Assembly: GCA_050084515.1 (NCBI GenBank)
Contig: CM114275.1
Location: forward strand, 24,428,001 to 24,492,000
From: Blasia pusilla
Lineage: Eukaryota > Marchantiophyta > Marchantiopsida > Blasiales
DNA length: 64,000 nt
Direction: 5' to 3'
The translations under genes were made by a program, and so were the position numbers. Every line of letters starts with the position of its first letter. Within the stretch, counting starts at the first letter, position 1. Shown piece after piece: positions 14,779 through 27,557 of the stretch. The notes beneath the pieces are model-generated. The model saw only the letters and a program-made list of their open reading frames with translations. It was not told the DNA's origin and did no database searches.

Positions 14779-15678
14779 GGGGTGCCACTGGAAGTATCTC
14801 ACCGGTTTATATTGGATACGGTAGAAAATCTCCGAAGCGACTCGCCCGGCGGGCGATTCGCACCATACCATCCCTTCTCTTCCTCCCGCAGGCTGGCTGC
14901 TACAGAGCGGGATCGCTACAGAGCGAAGCGCCGCGGCAGGAACCCACGGCTGTGGTGGCCGGACAAATATCACCTACAGATCTAGATGGATGTATCATTG
15001 AGGTGCAGTGCATCAAGCGAGGGGAAGGGGAGGTGGGAGTCACGATGGCCGGGCAACGGCGAGTGGCATTATGATTGACAAACTTCACAATCGGTCAACG
15101 CGCAATCACTTTCCCTCAGGAGGTGTGTGTGGGTGCATAAAATTGTTAAACAAAACACACAGTCGAAAAAGTCTCGAGGACGAGAAGATCACCCGTATCC
15201 AATCGGGATCAGATCCTTTCACATGGACGACAAGTACCATGAATGTACAATGTGATGTATTATACTGCTTAATCCAACAAACGTCAGACTAATCATCCGC
15301 ACTTCACACGTGCAGACTCGGCCGCCCTCATACGACATTAATGTACACAGTAGACTCTTATACCTCAAGGCGATGGTCAGCAGCCTTATTCTAACTTAAC
15401 AGATTCCAGAAATGTACATGGGCTGACCGAGGCAACGCAGGGCACGCCCCGTGGGCAGGGCCGCTAAGGGCGACGCCAATGGATGCAAGAAGATCGGAAG
15501 ACTCTTTACATTACACATTAAATTGCAACACGAGAGGCTATCTCGACAACTTTGCAGCTTATATGGAGGCGCTGCTATCTGCTGTGCGTCTATGTACGTC
15601 CACGTAACAACACTCGAGACGATGTACGAAGAAATACCAATGGCCTCGTTTCCTAAAGTGGCGAGTTACTCGTAAGGG

Positions 15679-15705
15679 AGGACGGACGGACGGACGGACG
15701 GACGG
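15679..15705. repeat. (GGAC)n tetranucleotide microsatellite
   Basis: About six and a half GGAC/ACGG units, a second occurrence of the tetranucleotide in this island. Confidence 0.95.
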
Positions 15706-16107
15706 TACAGACGGGGAGAAAAAACTCGCCATTCCCTGGGAAGACGATACTGATGTTGTTGCTGTAAGATCACTCACTGCTAGAAACGAGTCCACGAACC
15801 TCGAGATACATCGGAATAATAATCGTGTGTTCATAAAGGGGATTTTCTCGAGGACCGAGTGCCGTCACAGTGTACCATGCAGTCCTCGCACGAAATCGAT
15901 CACCAATTTATTTACATCAACGGACAAGTTGTCAAGTAGCGCCTCTCATCATCCGCTCCCTTCGAGCCGCTGCCAAATCTCGGAGAGCCGCAAGATCGTA
16001 GCAATGTGCGTCTGGCGCCCCCGCAATCCTTTCGCGCCGTTGCCAACTTGCTCCAGGGGCTGGGCTGCATCATAATAACTCGGGATGCGGAGCGGTCGAT
16101 TCGAGGC

Positions 16108-16113
16108 TTTATT
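16108..16113 (-). promoter_or_regulatory. Candidate polyadenylation signal of the PLATZ gene
   Basis: On the minus strand this reads AATAAA, about 300 nt downstream of the PLATZ stop codon. Plant signals are loosely conserved, so transcript data would be needed to prove use. Confidence 0.4.
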
Positions 16114-16408
16114 GTTTCTACTCAATGTCTTCTAGCGCATCTTGAGCAGGAACCTGTGCTTCCCTGTGTCTAATGTACACTTAGAGAACCAACTCGGTCG
16201 CAACAATGAACGTAGTGTTTGCCTGTACAGTAATTTGTGATAGAGAAAACCACCCCATATTTGATTCTAGTCCCGTCACTACGCCTTCGTTCATACGCGT
16301 CAGGTCACAAGCCGAACTACACGTCGTCCTCCACGGGCATCCACGCTTCGCTCCGTCCAGGACATGTATGCACTCATAACAAGACCAGAAAGAACATGTC
16401 CGACGCAC

Positions 16409-16765
16409 TCAGGGCCCCAGCGGTGCTCTGTGTGGAGTTCCCTTTCGTCTCTTGGCAGTTCGGAGGGTGGTCGTAGGCGGGGGTGTCCTGGGCGACATGT
16501 CATTATGCTGTAGGGATTGAATGAGGATTGAGCTCACCGCGGGGGGCTGCCGCCTCTTCACTATGGGTTCATTGTCATCCGGAGCATCGTTTTCGACCGC
16601 GCTGTCCGCACCGTTTTTTGGAGAGGCACCCTTTTTCGCCTTGTCTTTCCTCGAGGAAGACGAAACCTCTTCTGAATCCGAAGAGCGTATGCTGCTGGTC
16701 GTATTCCCATGCTGCCGCGGCTGCAGAACGAACGACGTGTCATGGTGGCGCTTGATTCCCGCGAG
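16409..16765 (-). CDS. PLATZ exon 4: variable C-terminus
   Basis: One hundred and eighteen codons plus stop, acceptor GGTTGCAG. It begins LAGIKRH as in the family and then diverges into Ser/Glu-rich and Lys/Arg-rich stretches ([18 protein letters not shown]) that could serve as nuclear localisation signals. Confidence 0.88.
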   Translation of the reverse strand, partial: LAGIKRHHDTSFVLQPRQHGNTTSSIRSSDSEEVSSSSRKDKAKKGASPKNGADSAVENDAPDDNEPIVKRRQPPAVSSILIQSLQHNDMSPRTPPPTTTLRTAKRRKGTPHRAPLGP

Positions 16766-18712
16766 CTGCAACCGTACAAAGGTGCACCGAGTTATGGATT
16801 GTGGACACTACGTACGCATCCATACATTCATTGGAATGCAGCTCTGCTACATGGAATGGAATCCTGACGAACAATCAACAGGAAGAACCGACTCGTTTTC
16901 AATCCACTTTCCCGACTTCTGCTTTAATCGTCGTAGCTACTTCATACAAAAGATCCCTGGCATGGACCTTCCGATGGCCGATTTCGCACATTGACGAACT
17001 CGTACGTTTTCGGAATTGTGGTTGGTCATACTCATAATTCACATTACCTTGCATCCGAGTGAACAGAAGCGGAACGTATCAAGGAGACTTCGTTCGCAAG
17101 TTTCGCAAGTATTCGTGACGCCCTTGGCAGGCCTCGGTTGCGGTCGCTCGTTCAGAAAAACGACTCTTGCGCTGTTGATGATGTAGGTCTGAACGCCTGT
17201 TATGTCCAACACCTTCTGTATCTCCGAGACTCGAATCACATCATGGTAGGACGACCGGCGAATCTGCGTCCACATTGACCGACGTCAGTACAATCCTGCC
17301 CGGAGACCTACTAAGAAGTCGATGGCAAAAGCAACAGCGGAAATCGTCTAGCTCGGCTTTCTGAACTTGCGATTGCCTTCATAAGAGTTTGAACTTCGAA
17401 GTCCCCTGAGAAAGGCCGACTAATGGCAATCCCCTTCCAACTCTCGACGTGCTGGTTTCCTTGGTCCATATTCTGAGCGAGGCGTGCAATCGCACGAGAG
17501 GTTCTTCAAAGTGCGGTAGTTATCAAAAACTGCACTAATAATCGTCCAGTACTTGTCAAATCCGACAATCGGTACGGAGGTCAGGCATCGCAGGGAGTAC
17601 GGAATTCTTTCGAAAAGATTTAGCCGAAAGTTCTCGATATGTTAGTATTCCCGCGTTTGCTACTCGCGGCAGCTGCAAATACTTTCTCTGTGCAGTATGC
17701 TTACCTGTACAACGTGATGGTCTCGATGTTCGGCGAGGCACAATGAACAAAGTCCATCTCCCATACAGTCGAGACAGAACAGGTTGCACTCACTCTTGCC
17801 CGAGACTCCATGAGCCGGGCATGATGAGAAGAAACTTGTCTCCAACAACGGAGTTAACCATCGGGGGCCCAATTCAAGATCTCCATGACCGTGAGGAGTA
17901 GCGCCCGGCGCAATCTGCAAAAGGAGATCAATCCCAGTCATTTTCTTTCAATTGCATCCCAAACCTTGTAAATACGGAGGTGACGAATGAGAATCCTCCC
18001 GAACTTGTTCGTAAGAAACCTTCGACAAGAAATAATTCGCTAGCTTGTTGCTCTATGTGGATTCCCGGACAAAAACAACTCTCTAGAGGCCCTACTAGTT
18101 CTTGACCGGCAAACACGACAGCCGACCACAAAATTGCTCTGAAACAGCATTGCACGACCGATATCACCACTCAAATTTTCCAATCCTTTGTGTATGAAGT
18201 GCTCACCATTGTGTTGAAGGCTTTCCTAGCCTTCGAAGGACTAGTCTGACGAATAGGTGCAGATTCGACAGCCAGTGTGACTCTCTACAGAAGACTAAGG
18301 GTATCCGATAAAGTGCGTCCCTTTCGAGATGTTGTTTGCAATGCCAGTTAACGCAGGAGTAACAGACTGGCAGTCTTCAATTTCAATGCGTCAAAGCGCA
18401 TACCAGGGCGCATTGCTGCAGTACACACCAGAGTATCCAATCAGATAGACAATGGGAACGGCAGCCAGTGGAGAAAACGGACAGCTTTGTTAAATAAGGA
18501 AAGCAGCATCCCCAGGATTCTCCACACAGGAAGCGAGAAGTGTTCTACACACTAAGCATACTTGAGCACACTGCGATCGCGAACGTTATGCGGTCACAAA
18601 GATCTCAGACAGGAATCTTAGAAATCTGTCGGTCTACTCCGTGACTGACCGAGCGAGCCAGGGGTTTGTAACGACCCGCCGAGCATACCTGCTTCCCCGC
18701 TCTGGAGCACAT
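16409..18712 (-). CDS. PLATZ family zinc-dependent DNA-binding protein (spliced)
   Basis: PLATZ proteins are plant-specific zinc-dependent factors that bind A/T-rich DNA in the nucleus and often repress transcription. Exon 2 (17914-17705) encodes [16 protein letters not shown], then a perfect C-x2-H-x11-C-x2-C-x5-C-x2-C-x3-H-x2-H cluster. It ends CAG|GTAAGC at HHVVQ. Exon 3 (17263-17048, 72 codons) starts [16 protein letters not shown], includes [20 protein letters not shown] and carries C-x2-C-x10-C-x3-C, ending AAG|GTAATG. Exon 4 (16765-16409) starts LAGIKRH after TTGCAG and ends in TGA. All junctions are phase 0 and fall where I recall PLATZ introns. The C-terminus is Ser-rich and basic. 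Exon 1 is inferred: ATG at 18712, eight codons, donor CAG|GTATGC at 18688, giving about 268 residues. Alternative starts are the in-frame ATG at 18808 or the ATG at 17941 without splicing. No lesions were seen, and the gene is probably functional. Confidence 0.9.
17048..17263 (-). CDS. PLATZ exon 3: conserved core and second zinc motif
   Basis: Seventy-two codons, phase 0 at both ends, acceptor GACGCAG and donor AAG|GTAATG. This is the most strongly conserved PLATZ segment. Confidence 0.92.
17705..17914 (-). CDS. PLATZ exon 2: first zinc-binding cluster
   Basis: Seventy codons with acceptor CTCCTTTTGCAG and donor CAG|GTAAGC. It holds all eight zinc ligands of the N-terminal B-box-like cluster. 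Confidence 0.88.
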
Positions 18713-19434
18713 TGTTGGTGGACTCAACTGTTCCTCAATGTCCGTCGTGACAAAGAAGCTCCCGACACCGGATTTGGATGATAACCTTGGGGAGAGAGGC
18801 CGGGACACGAAGAACTACGAATTCAGCAACCAGAATCAGCGAATCGACGGCAGGTCGCACGCTGATGAGAACAGGTTCGATACACGACAATGTGGCCTAA
18901 TTACGAAGCCCGGAGCATCGTGATTGCCACAACAACGCGAGTCCCTGTCACTTGATATCCGGCTCCGGTGCACTCACCAATTTGCTGGCCGGCGAGCCAA
19001 TTGACCAACAACGGACGGCTCCACTGCTTTGTGTCACCCAGTATGCATTCCCCTGTCACCAACGAGAGTCCCTCTCTTTTACTCTGCCTCACACATTACA
19101 CGCGCACTTTCTCTGTGAACGGGACGTCATAGCAACAAATACGGTACACACACCGACAGCTGCTGCAGAAAAGCCACGACCGGGAGAAGCGCATCCGCTG
19201 TGAAACTTTCTTCTGATTTCCCTTTCTCCTTCACGAGCCGCTCGATTGTGTGACGGCCTAGAAACAGTCTCCCTGCGGAGAGCAACGAGGGGAGAGGAGA
19301 GAGAACGGAGCGGACGATGGAGGGGAGAAGAGAGGAGAGGGGAGGAGAAGAGAGGCGACGACACTGGAGGTGAGAGCTCGGCCGCTTGTTTGTGGTGAAC
19401 ACTCGAGTTGTGCGCGCTTGCTTCGCCTGGCTTT

Positions 19435-19507
19435 GCCTTGCCTTGCCTTGCCTTGCTTTCCTGCCTGGCGGACCCGAGCCGAGCCGAGCCGAGCGGAGCG
19501 GAGCGGA
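19435..19507. repeat. Adjacent pentanucleotide repeats (CCTTG, GAGCC, GGAGC)
   Basis: Runs of CCTTG give way to GAGCC and then GGAGC units within about 70 bp. They are part of the pentamer-rich character of the GC islands. Confidence 0.9.
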
Positions 19508-19902
19508 GGTCGGGCAGCGGAAACGGGGAGAGAAGCGGGTATAGGAGGAGAAATGGCGGGCGGAGCAAGGGACGTGAAAAGTCCGCTACTGAGCTGAGGC
19601 CCGGGCCGGGGGTTCGGTGAGAACTTGGGCGCCACGTGGGAGTGGGTAACCGCACTGTTGCGGTGAGATAGAGGGGGAATAACCCATGCTGGCCAACAGA
19701 ATTTCCCCACGTGTTCCGAGGCCCCAGCTGAGGGCGAGTTTAACCCCCGCGGACTCCGGCGTCCCATCCACGTACAACAACAACAGCAGTAAAAGTAGAG
19801 TAGGAGGGCAACCGACAAGACACAGAATCGCGACCCTCTACCCCCCTGAGTCCCCTCTTTCCCGTTCCTCTCTCCTCCACTGGACAATATTGTCACCTCG
19901 CC

Positions 19903-19933
19903 TCCGTCCGTCCGTCCGTCCGTCCGTCCGTCT
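19903..19933. repeat. (CCGT)n tetranucleotide microsatellite
   Basis: About seven CCGT units with one CTGT variant. Same motif as the GGAC arrays at 14.8 and 15.7 kb, in opposite orientation. Confidence 0.95.
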
Positions 19934-21200
19934 GTCCACCAACCCACCGCCAACGGCCTTCCCGACAATCGACTCTCCGTCCGTTTGCTATGGGGTGGGT
20001 CCCAACTAGCTCAGGGTTCTCATCGGTAATTAATTATTATTATTATTTAATTTTCCGATATAGACTGATATCTAAAACCAGCCAGGGTTTCTTATGTTGC
20101 ACACATGCTCTTATCCATTCCTGGAACGTTTAATAATAATTATCAATTAGGACGGCTTGATTAGAAATAATACGTCGTCCCTAGAGTAGGGCCCTCGGTC
20201 TGTCCGTGACACGAAGGGTGTGGCTGCGACCGGTCTTGGGTGATCCCCGAGTGGAAGGTTCGGCCAAGCGAACGGAGCGAGCTGCGCCGACCGACAGTGC
20301 GGGGTCTTGACGGGTTGAAAAAGGAGAGGCGAGGCAAACGTCGATCGGCGCGGCGGGGTGCCTCGCAACGTCCCGGCCGGGTGGTATCCGATCGCCTCGT
20401 GACTGTGGGGCCCAGTCGCGCCGAACGAAACATAACGCAAGCGTCGCAAGGGGGAGGGACCGAAAGGAGGGAGTCGGATAGGACGCCACCCGTAGCGCAG
20501 CCCCGGACCTGGTCCCCAGCACGGACCGCTAGTTCGGAGCCACGTAATGCCGGAGGCCGGGCAGCCCAGAGGAATTCTCTCCTCACATCGGCGGACAAGT
20601 CCCGTGCGCGTCGCAGACCCGGAGTACGTTAGACAAATCTGATGTGGCGGAACCAGAGTCACTGAGCGACGGACGTGGCTTACATTAGGTCAAAGTCGCG
20701 GATCTTTCCCTTTCTTTACTCCCTCTCTCCGCCTCAACAGTTGCTGTTTTGTCGTTTCTCTTTTCCGCCCGGCGGAGCTTTTCATCCGGTCAATGAGGCT
20801 TTATATGACCGCCTCTGCCTTTAGTCCCTCCCGTCGCAGTCCAACACCACATTCACTTCACTTTCGGAGTGCCACTCAATCAAGCTTTGACCTGTCACAG
20901 TATCTGTACCAAACTCTGTACAATGCCATTGTTCTTGCTCTCGTTCTTGTGCGACCGCTGCTACTACTACTCCTAGTATTGCACCAGGCTCCACACACAT
21001 GCACATGCGCATCATCATCATCATCATGCCATGGTTGTTTCCCCAAAACCCCATACTGTGAAAGTTTGTTGCATAAAGCCTCTAGTATCCTACTTTTCGT
21101 TAATATTTCTTTATCTTTTCTTCCCCTAGGAATTCGTAGCATGAGGCAAGGGAACCCACGACTTCTCCGACTATTGTCGCAATGATTTTATTCGCCCCTC

Positions 21201-24200
21201 CAACGAGAGCCCGACCCTTAGAGTCGTGTGCATGTAAGAAATCCCAACCTCCATCCACAATTTTCCATGTTCCCGTGTCTTTAGGGCGACTATGATCGCC
21301 CACAATTCACGCTTCTATGGCGAGTCAAAATCTCTCGGGAAAGTCCTATAGGAGAAAACCGGGTACCTCCAAAAACACCCAAGCGCGTGACGGTTTCATA
21401 CCTCCATCGCTTCTAGTCCTCCTTCTCTTTCCCACAATGTTAAATTTCCACTTCATTTGGCACCGAAATCAGTATGCGGTTCTTTGGGAGGGGTGGGGAG
21501 AAAGTAATTATTAAACACGTGCAGGACACGCGGATAAGATAAATGGAAAGAAAGAAAGGGGGAAAAAAAAAAACTCAAAGACAAGTTCATTTTGGCTGCC
21601 TGCATGAGGACTTGAGTCACGGTGTCATGGCCACTACTATTGTTAGAACCTACAAACTTTAATAGAAACTTGGATGGAAAACCCATGCAAGTTAGACGGA
21701 CGTTAGAAAATCAGCCCTCCATAAGCCGGCCCAAGTGGAGGGTGTGCAATAAGAGGGGAGGTGGTGTGTGGGTATTGGTGCAACTAATTTACAGGGGGTT
21801 TATTATACTTATGTCTTCCTTTCTATTGAGAGGGTTTGATCAGATTCTAGACCAGTTCGCTGTCTCTCGGAGTGTGCGGAAGCATAAGAGTTAAAAGGTG
21901 AGTGATCTTGAAACAAGTGCTTCCGTTGGAAGTATGCCCCCATTTGACTTCCTATTCGCGGCCGATCTTCTTGGCCTATTCCAACTCATCAAAAAGAAAT
22001 TCGTTTGGTTTTGGATGTGTTCTTCTTGGGTTTTCTTTTATTTATCCGAAGTAGGATTGTTCCCACTTATATGTCCTTTCTCTTTTCATTTCATTCGCCC
22101 ATAGAGAGAAAGTGAATACATGTATTCTTAGCACGACTATAGGGGGGATTGCATGTTGAGATATTTCCCACGGATTCTTGCAGATATTAGCCTAAGCCGT
22201 CTCTATCTATATTTCTTCATTTCTTTCATTCCATTCGCTCATAGAGAGAGAGAGAGTGTGTATTCTTAGCATGATTATGGGGAGATTGCATCTTGAGGTA
22301 TTTCCCATAGATTCTTGCAAATATTAGCCTAAGCAGTGTCCATCCATATTTATTTCTTGCTTGCTTGCGACATTGCAAGTGCGTTCGTCTTCTTTAGTTG
22401 GCCCCTTGCTCCCCCTCTCGAATTATTCCCCAACGAAAATTTGGGGGCTTTTTCTTTAGATTTCCAGATTGGAGTGTGAACGTCCCCAGCCCAAAAGGGA
22501 TGCTCATTAATTCATTCATTCATTGCTGGCCTTCCCACGTCTTCAAGGCTATGGAAGTTGGGAGACCATCATCGATGCTAAGGGCTGAATGCTGGAAACA
22601 AGACAAAGGCAAAATTTATTGCTATTTCTTCCCGATAATAGAAACATATCTCCTCATCTGTAGATTTCTATCGACCAACACAAGCCTATGCTACAAAAAA
22701 TCTGCCCTTTTCGTTTGGAGGATAAGCAAGTCATGTGCCCACGAAACCTCGTCAGCCCAAGACGCCCCAAGAGTAATTAATTCCCAGGAATTCATGTGAA
22801 ACGTGTGTGGGCCCATGAGTGGAAGATATATATATATATATATACATTGAATGCGGAATGAATGAATAAAGTGCGTCGTTCGTGGCCACTATTTTTTCCA
22901 TGATTATTATTATTATTTTCAGAACGCTATTTTTAAAGCGTTTAAAAATCCACATCTCTCCTCCTTCTAACGAGAATTCATTACTTTAGGTCACCGAAAC
23001 TTTGAGTTTTGGTTTATGCGATAATTTTCTGGGGAAAATTAAGGTGATGAGATGATTTTAACATATTTTAATCTTTCTTTTAATACCAGGTGTCCTCCGT
23101 TTGGACACATATTCTATGGGTTTAAATTTAGTTAATTATATGGATTTGACTTATTTCAATTTTACATTAACGGAAAGGAAAACACCCTCCTCTCTAAAAA
23201 TAAGAATCCTTTCTTTCTCTAACTCAATTTTTTTTTAAATTCACTTTGAGATTCCGCTTTCAAGTGATTAACATATTAGGGTTGATGGCTTCTAAGGTTA
23301 TATTCTTGCATGGGACAATGGTGTAACTATTGATGTTATTCACAATAAATTCTATATTAAATAAAACTGTACACACGGTCCTATATTTATACATATTAGT
23401 CGTGCACATGCGATATTTAATTTAATTTATTATTTCTTTTTATATCCCTCTGTGAAAGTGACATGTGTCGACACCATAAAAGCCTTTAAAGGAGAGATGT
23501 CAACACATGAGGAGGGTTTCTCATACCCAATCCTCTTTTTATTATATAGATGTCATGAATTTCTAAATTCAAAGAGACATTTGTTTACTTATGAAGCTTT
23601 TGCCATTTCAGATACACTCCTCAAATCATAACATAAGATATTTCTTTGAAATGGGCTAATATTTATGGTTATGAATTCCCTAAAAACTAATATGGGAATA
23701 ATATAGATGCATAATACCCTTTCATAACACTCACAATAAGCTAATAACCTAACCTAGTCGTGGGATGCATCTATGTGAAGGAGTCGACCTCATCAAGTAT
23801 TAATTATGGCCCCTACAATACTCAGTTCCGAGCGTAGAGGCCGGAGAACGCAAGTTACTATGTAGAAGTCTTGACCCTCGGATAAGAATTTTTCAAGGAA
23901 TTGTGTTAGAGTGAATGCTCTTATTCCTATTACTCTAGGCCTTCTTGTCACCGTGTTACTACTCCACGTGGAATTTGTAGTGCTCTTTCCTCAACACGAA
24001 TTAACCCGCCCGCGTACTAAACTTCTTCGAACTTCCGAACAAATATTCTTCTCCGAACCTCGGAACAAACATACATTTTAAAAAAAATATCAAAACCAGG
24101 ACCTCAAATGTTTTCCCAAGTTTAATAGAGAATAAAAGATCATGGCGTGGCACATTAGGATGCATTTTGACCAAATGGAAAAGGGCCTAATTTTTTAATA

Positions 24201-27200
24201 AAAATATAAGTTCCTGTTAAGTTCAAAAAGTAAACGAAAAGTGAAGCTAGCCTAACCTACCCACTATGTCGCGCACGTCGAACCGGATAAGGACCTTCTG
24301 CGTGTCAGGCCCCCAGCGGCGGAGATGTGGACCATCCGGAATTGTAGGATGTGGAGGAATCCTCCGGCCCATGCTTTCTAGACATAACCCCATGCTCTTG
24401 TAGAGAAGGTGGACACCCCTCCCTTCCCATAGCTCCAAGCATCACACAGCATGGCATGCCATATATATCTAGATACCATGCTGTGGCATGTCATCGCATG
24501 CTGGTATGGAACAACAGAGGAGGGGGGCACTGGTGGTTTGTAGAGGCATGCAAACGACGGACGGTTTGTTTGGGTACGAAACGCTCGCCGTGGATCACTT
24601 GATGGGCCATGAAAATGCACTCGCCAATAATACGAAAAAATATGATTTCTTCTTCGTTCGCCCTTTTGGGTGTTTTAATTCGTTCGTTCGGCGACACTAC
24701 ATGATTCTCTCGAACACGTAGAGTCTAAACTCACGAAATACGCATTGTTAGAGTTGCACTCTTCCGTATCATCCCCTGCTATAATAATAAGAAGAACCAG
24801 TGCCGCGTGGAGTTAAGTGTATGCCTAAGTTTGCAGCATTCCTAAGGTTGTCCACGTGAATATCTATCTCTTTAGATATAGATATCATTGTGATTTTAGT
24901 TTTTTATGATGACACCTGCCGTTCAGGTGAAGACCGCAAAAAGAAATGAGAATAATTCGAGAAAATAATAATAATAATAAGAATAGGAATATTCAACGAG
25001 TACCCATCCATTGCTCTACATAGTAGCTGTTGATTCGTCCTTTCGTAAACAGTGGTGGTGTTCCTTTTGTTGACTACATGGATGGTGGCATACATCACCA
25101 TGACTCCCAACGCCGTAGGGAGAGCATACGTCTCAGATGGATGGATGGACGGAAGCCGTGAGTCATCGTCGGACGGAACTAGGTGACGAACTAGGAGTGA
25201 ACAACGTTACATATTTGTTTATTTATTATTTTTATATTTTTATATCCAGACCCTCGTCTCTGGGCCTTTGGTGCCGAGAGGAGAGAGCTCCACCATTTCA
25301 CATGCATGCGTGCATGAACGCATGGACCCAAGCATCGTCATGTGCATACAATACCACTTGTTGTTCGTGGTTCCCTGATTGTCGGGCTCACGAGGTTTTC
25401 TTGTAAGGACAAGAAGGAGCATTCGGCCCGAGTAGGACGCAAAGTGCCACCTTTCGACCGGCGGCATAAGATCACGTGTCCGACGTCCGTCCGTTCGTCC
25501 AATTTCACGCTGGCCCTTTCCTCAGTATACAAGAGATCTGCTACAAGAACCCGTCGCGGTGTGTTCTTCACGGTCGATTGCTTTCCCATTTTGGCGGTTC
25601 AGATTCGATAACTTCTCCATCACAGCTCCGTCCGTTCGGATGGCGATGCTCCAAAGCGCATTTTTTATTCATTTCCGGTGCTTGGAATTCGGGTTTTATT
25701 AGACACGGTACAGTAGTTGAGTTTTTAATTATGGTCTCTCTCGAAATTCAACGAGCATATTTTTCAAGCACGCTTTATTTCAAGAATGATTTTAAGTTCG
25801 AATATGTGTTTAGGAAAAAGTGAAGATGTGACGCTACAATAAATAAAAAAGCTACGAATCTGAAGCAGGAAAACATGTGTGAAATTAAGACATTAAACAA
25901 AGTCAGGATCTTTTTCTTATTACTCCACGAAATGTTCCATTTTCCCCGACCCCATTTGAAGGATACTACACTCAAGAAGATCCAACACATGAATGAGCCC
26001 ATTAAATTAACATGTACAGATATATATCACAAAGTGCACCTCCATAAACATTGAGGTGCATTTGATTTATAGCAGTTACCATATGGAATGGAACAAACTC
26101 AACATTTTATTGTGGGCTTTCACAAGTAGAAGTTATTGCAAGACTTAACTTTAGTTTGAGAAGATGTGGAGATTTATCGAAGTCATAATTTCCAACAAAA
26201 GTGACGAAAACAAAGTATTGACTCTTTTAGTCTCTTTATGGTGAGGTTCCGTGAAGAATAAATCATAAATATGTTGCTTTAGAATTCATTGAGCGGAAGA
26301 CACAACTTTAGTTTTGGAAGGAACGAAGGACCAAGGAATTTGGCCCTCGGCTTTGAACTCAACGAATTTCAAATTTCAATGTTCACTAACTTTAGTTTTT
26401 TCTTCTTCCACAAAAGACAAATCACGGGGCTTAGTTGCATGTAAATAATCACATATGTACTCAATAATAATGGATCTAATCATAATTATTAGAAAAACCA
26501 GTAAGAGTGGGCCGTTAATGGCTAAGTAGAATGGAATGTTGGAGAGGAAAGACATGTTAGTGGGGCCATAAGAGCATGAGTGGTAGGTTTCAAACATGGA
26601 ATATTTGGATGGATAGGACAATCATGTTGGTAGGGATTAGGGTTTCAACATGTGCTCTATAAATATTAGGTTGTAAGTCTAGTCATAGAGACATGTTGCT
26701 TGTTTTTCAATTTGATTGCACTTGAATTTTCTATGAGGGGATGGAATCATGCTGATGTTTCATGGCATCGTTTACAAGTGTTAGTGGGGATCTTTTCTTC
26801 ACATGTTATAACTCCGCTCTTCATGAGTGGGTGAGTCACGAGGGTGTAATGCGCATACACATTGCTACAAAATCTACATCAAATTCAAATCCACACAAAA
26901 AACACACACAAGCTTCCCAACATGGGGAAAGATTTGTTCACACACAAAACTCGCCCACAAATTTATACCAAGATCATACAAAAAATTTAAGAAAAAATGA
27001 CACACATGGCCAATTCCACTTTTGATAGTACATAAGGTCATCAAGCCACATCCACCCTCTGCTAAGAAGAAATCCAAACTCTAACATCCTATCTCCAACC
27101 AAACCCTAGAAAGGAGAGTGTTTCTTAGGCTCAACATAAAAAAGATGGCTCTTGAAAGTCATCTCCTTTGCTCCTATACCCTTGGGAAAAGCCAGAAGAG

Positions 27201-27288
27201 CCCTCATCCAAATATAGCCAAAATCAGGAATCTACACAGTGTGCACACACAAGTTATTAGTTAACCATTGACTAGATCAATATGTCAC
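21201..27288. other. Intergenic stretch, no gene recognised
   Basis: Mostly AT-rich. Contents noted: a 140-bp tandem duplication (22080-22360), an ATTCATTC-bearing segment at 22507-22524 resembling the family A LINE tail, a TA repeat near 22830 and moderately GC-rich islands near 24.2-25.6 kb. No conserved protein was recognised. Confidence 0.55.
22080..22360. repeat. Tandem duplication, about 140-bp unit, two copies
   Basis: Units share CATTCGC(C/T)CATAGAGAG, a CTTAGCA(C/T)GA(C/T)TAT segment, TATTTCCCA(C/T)(A/G)GATTCTTGCA and ATATTAGCCTAAGC, offset by 140 bp. Moderate divergence indicates an old duplication. Confidence 0.85.
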
Positions 27289-27557
27289 CAAGGTTGCACG
27301 AAAATAGACTTGTCTGTCCATAGGACCAACATGCCCAATGGGTTCCTCGCTTAGGATTTTTGGTACCTGAGTCACTTTCGCATGCTTAGGACATGAAAAC
27401 GGGCACAAGCAAGGATTGAACAGGTGTGCATGCTACAAGCCCTCTCCAAGCCCGCATCAAGTCAGCGCGAGGCTCCCTTCGAGTTGCGTGCGCGGGGCAA
27501 TTGCGGGTCTTGAGCTCGCCTAGAGCGAGCATGGTTACACAAAAATGGACATGTCTA

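Larger units (their letters stand above)
12000..16100. other. GC-rich island downstream of the PLATZ gene
   Basis: GC- and CpG-rich sequence with many overlapping open frames in several frames, as expected of high-GC DNA; none shows a recognisable domain. It contains tetra- and pentanucleotide repeats and a short hairpin, listed separately. It lies 3' of the minus-strand PLATZ gene and may include its 3' untranslated region near 15.9-16.4 kb. Confidence 0.5.
18713..21200. other. GC-rich region upstream of PLATZ (probable 5' UTR and promoter region)
   Basis: Lies 5' of the minus-strand PLATZ gene. It has a GA-rich block (19250-19370), CCTTG and GAGCC/GGAGC pentamer runs near 19435-19507, and a CCGT tetramer array at 19903. 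Long open frames on both strands are compositional and show no domain. No TATA box or start site could be placed with confidence. Confidence 0.45.

Noticed and set aside
18860-18890. B-box-like GGTTCGATAC suggesting a tRNA gene
   Set aside because: No A-box at proper spacing and no acceptor stem pairing could be drawn.
19089-20662. Long open frames on both strands (up to 236 codons)
   Set aside because: High-GC sequence with few stops, Arg/Pro/Ser-rich translations, no domain or conserved motif.
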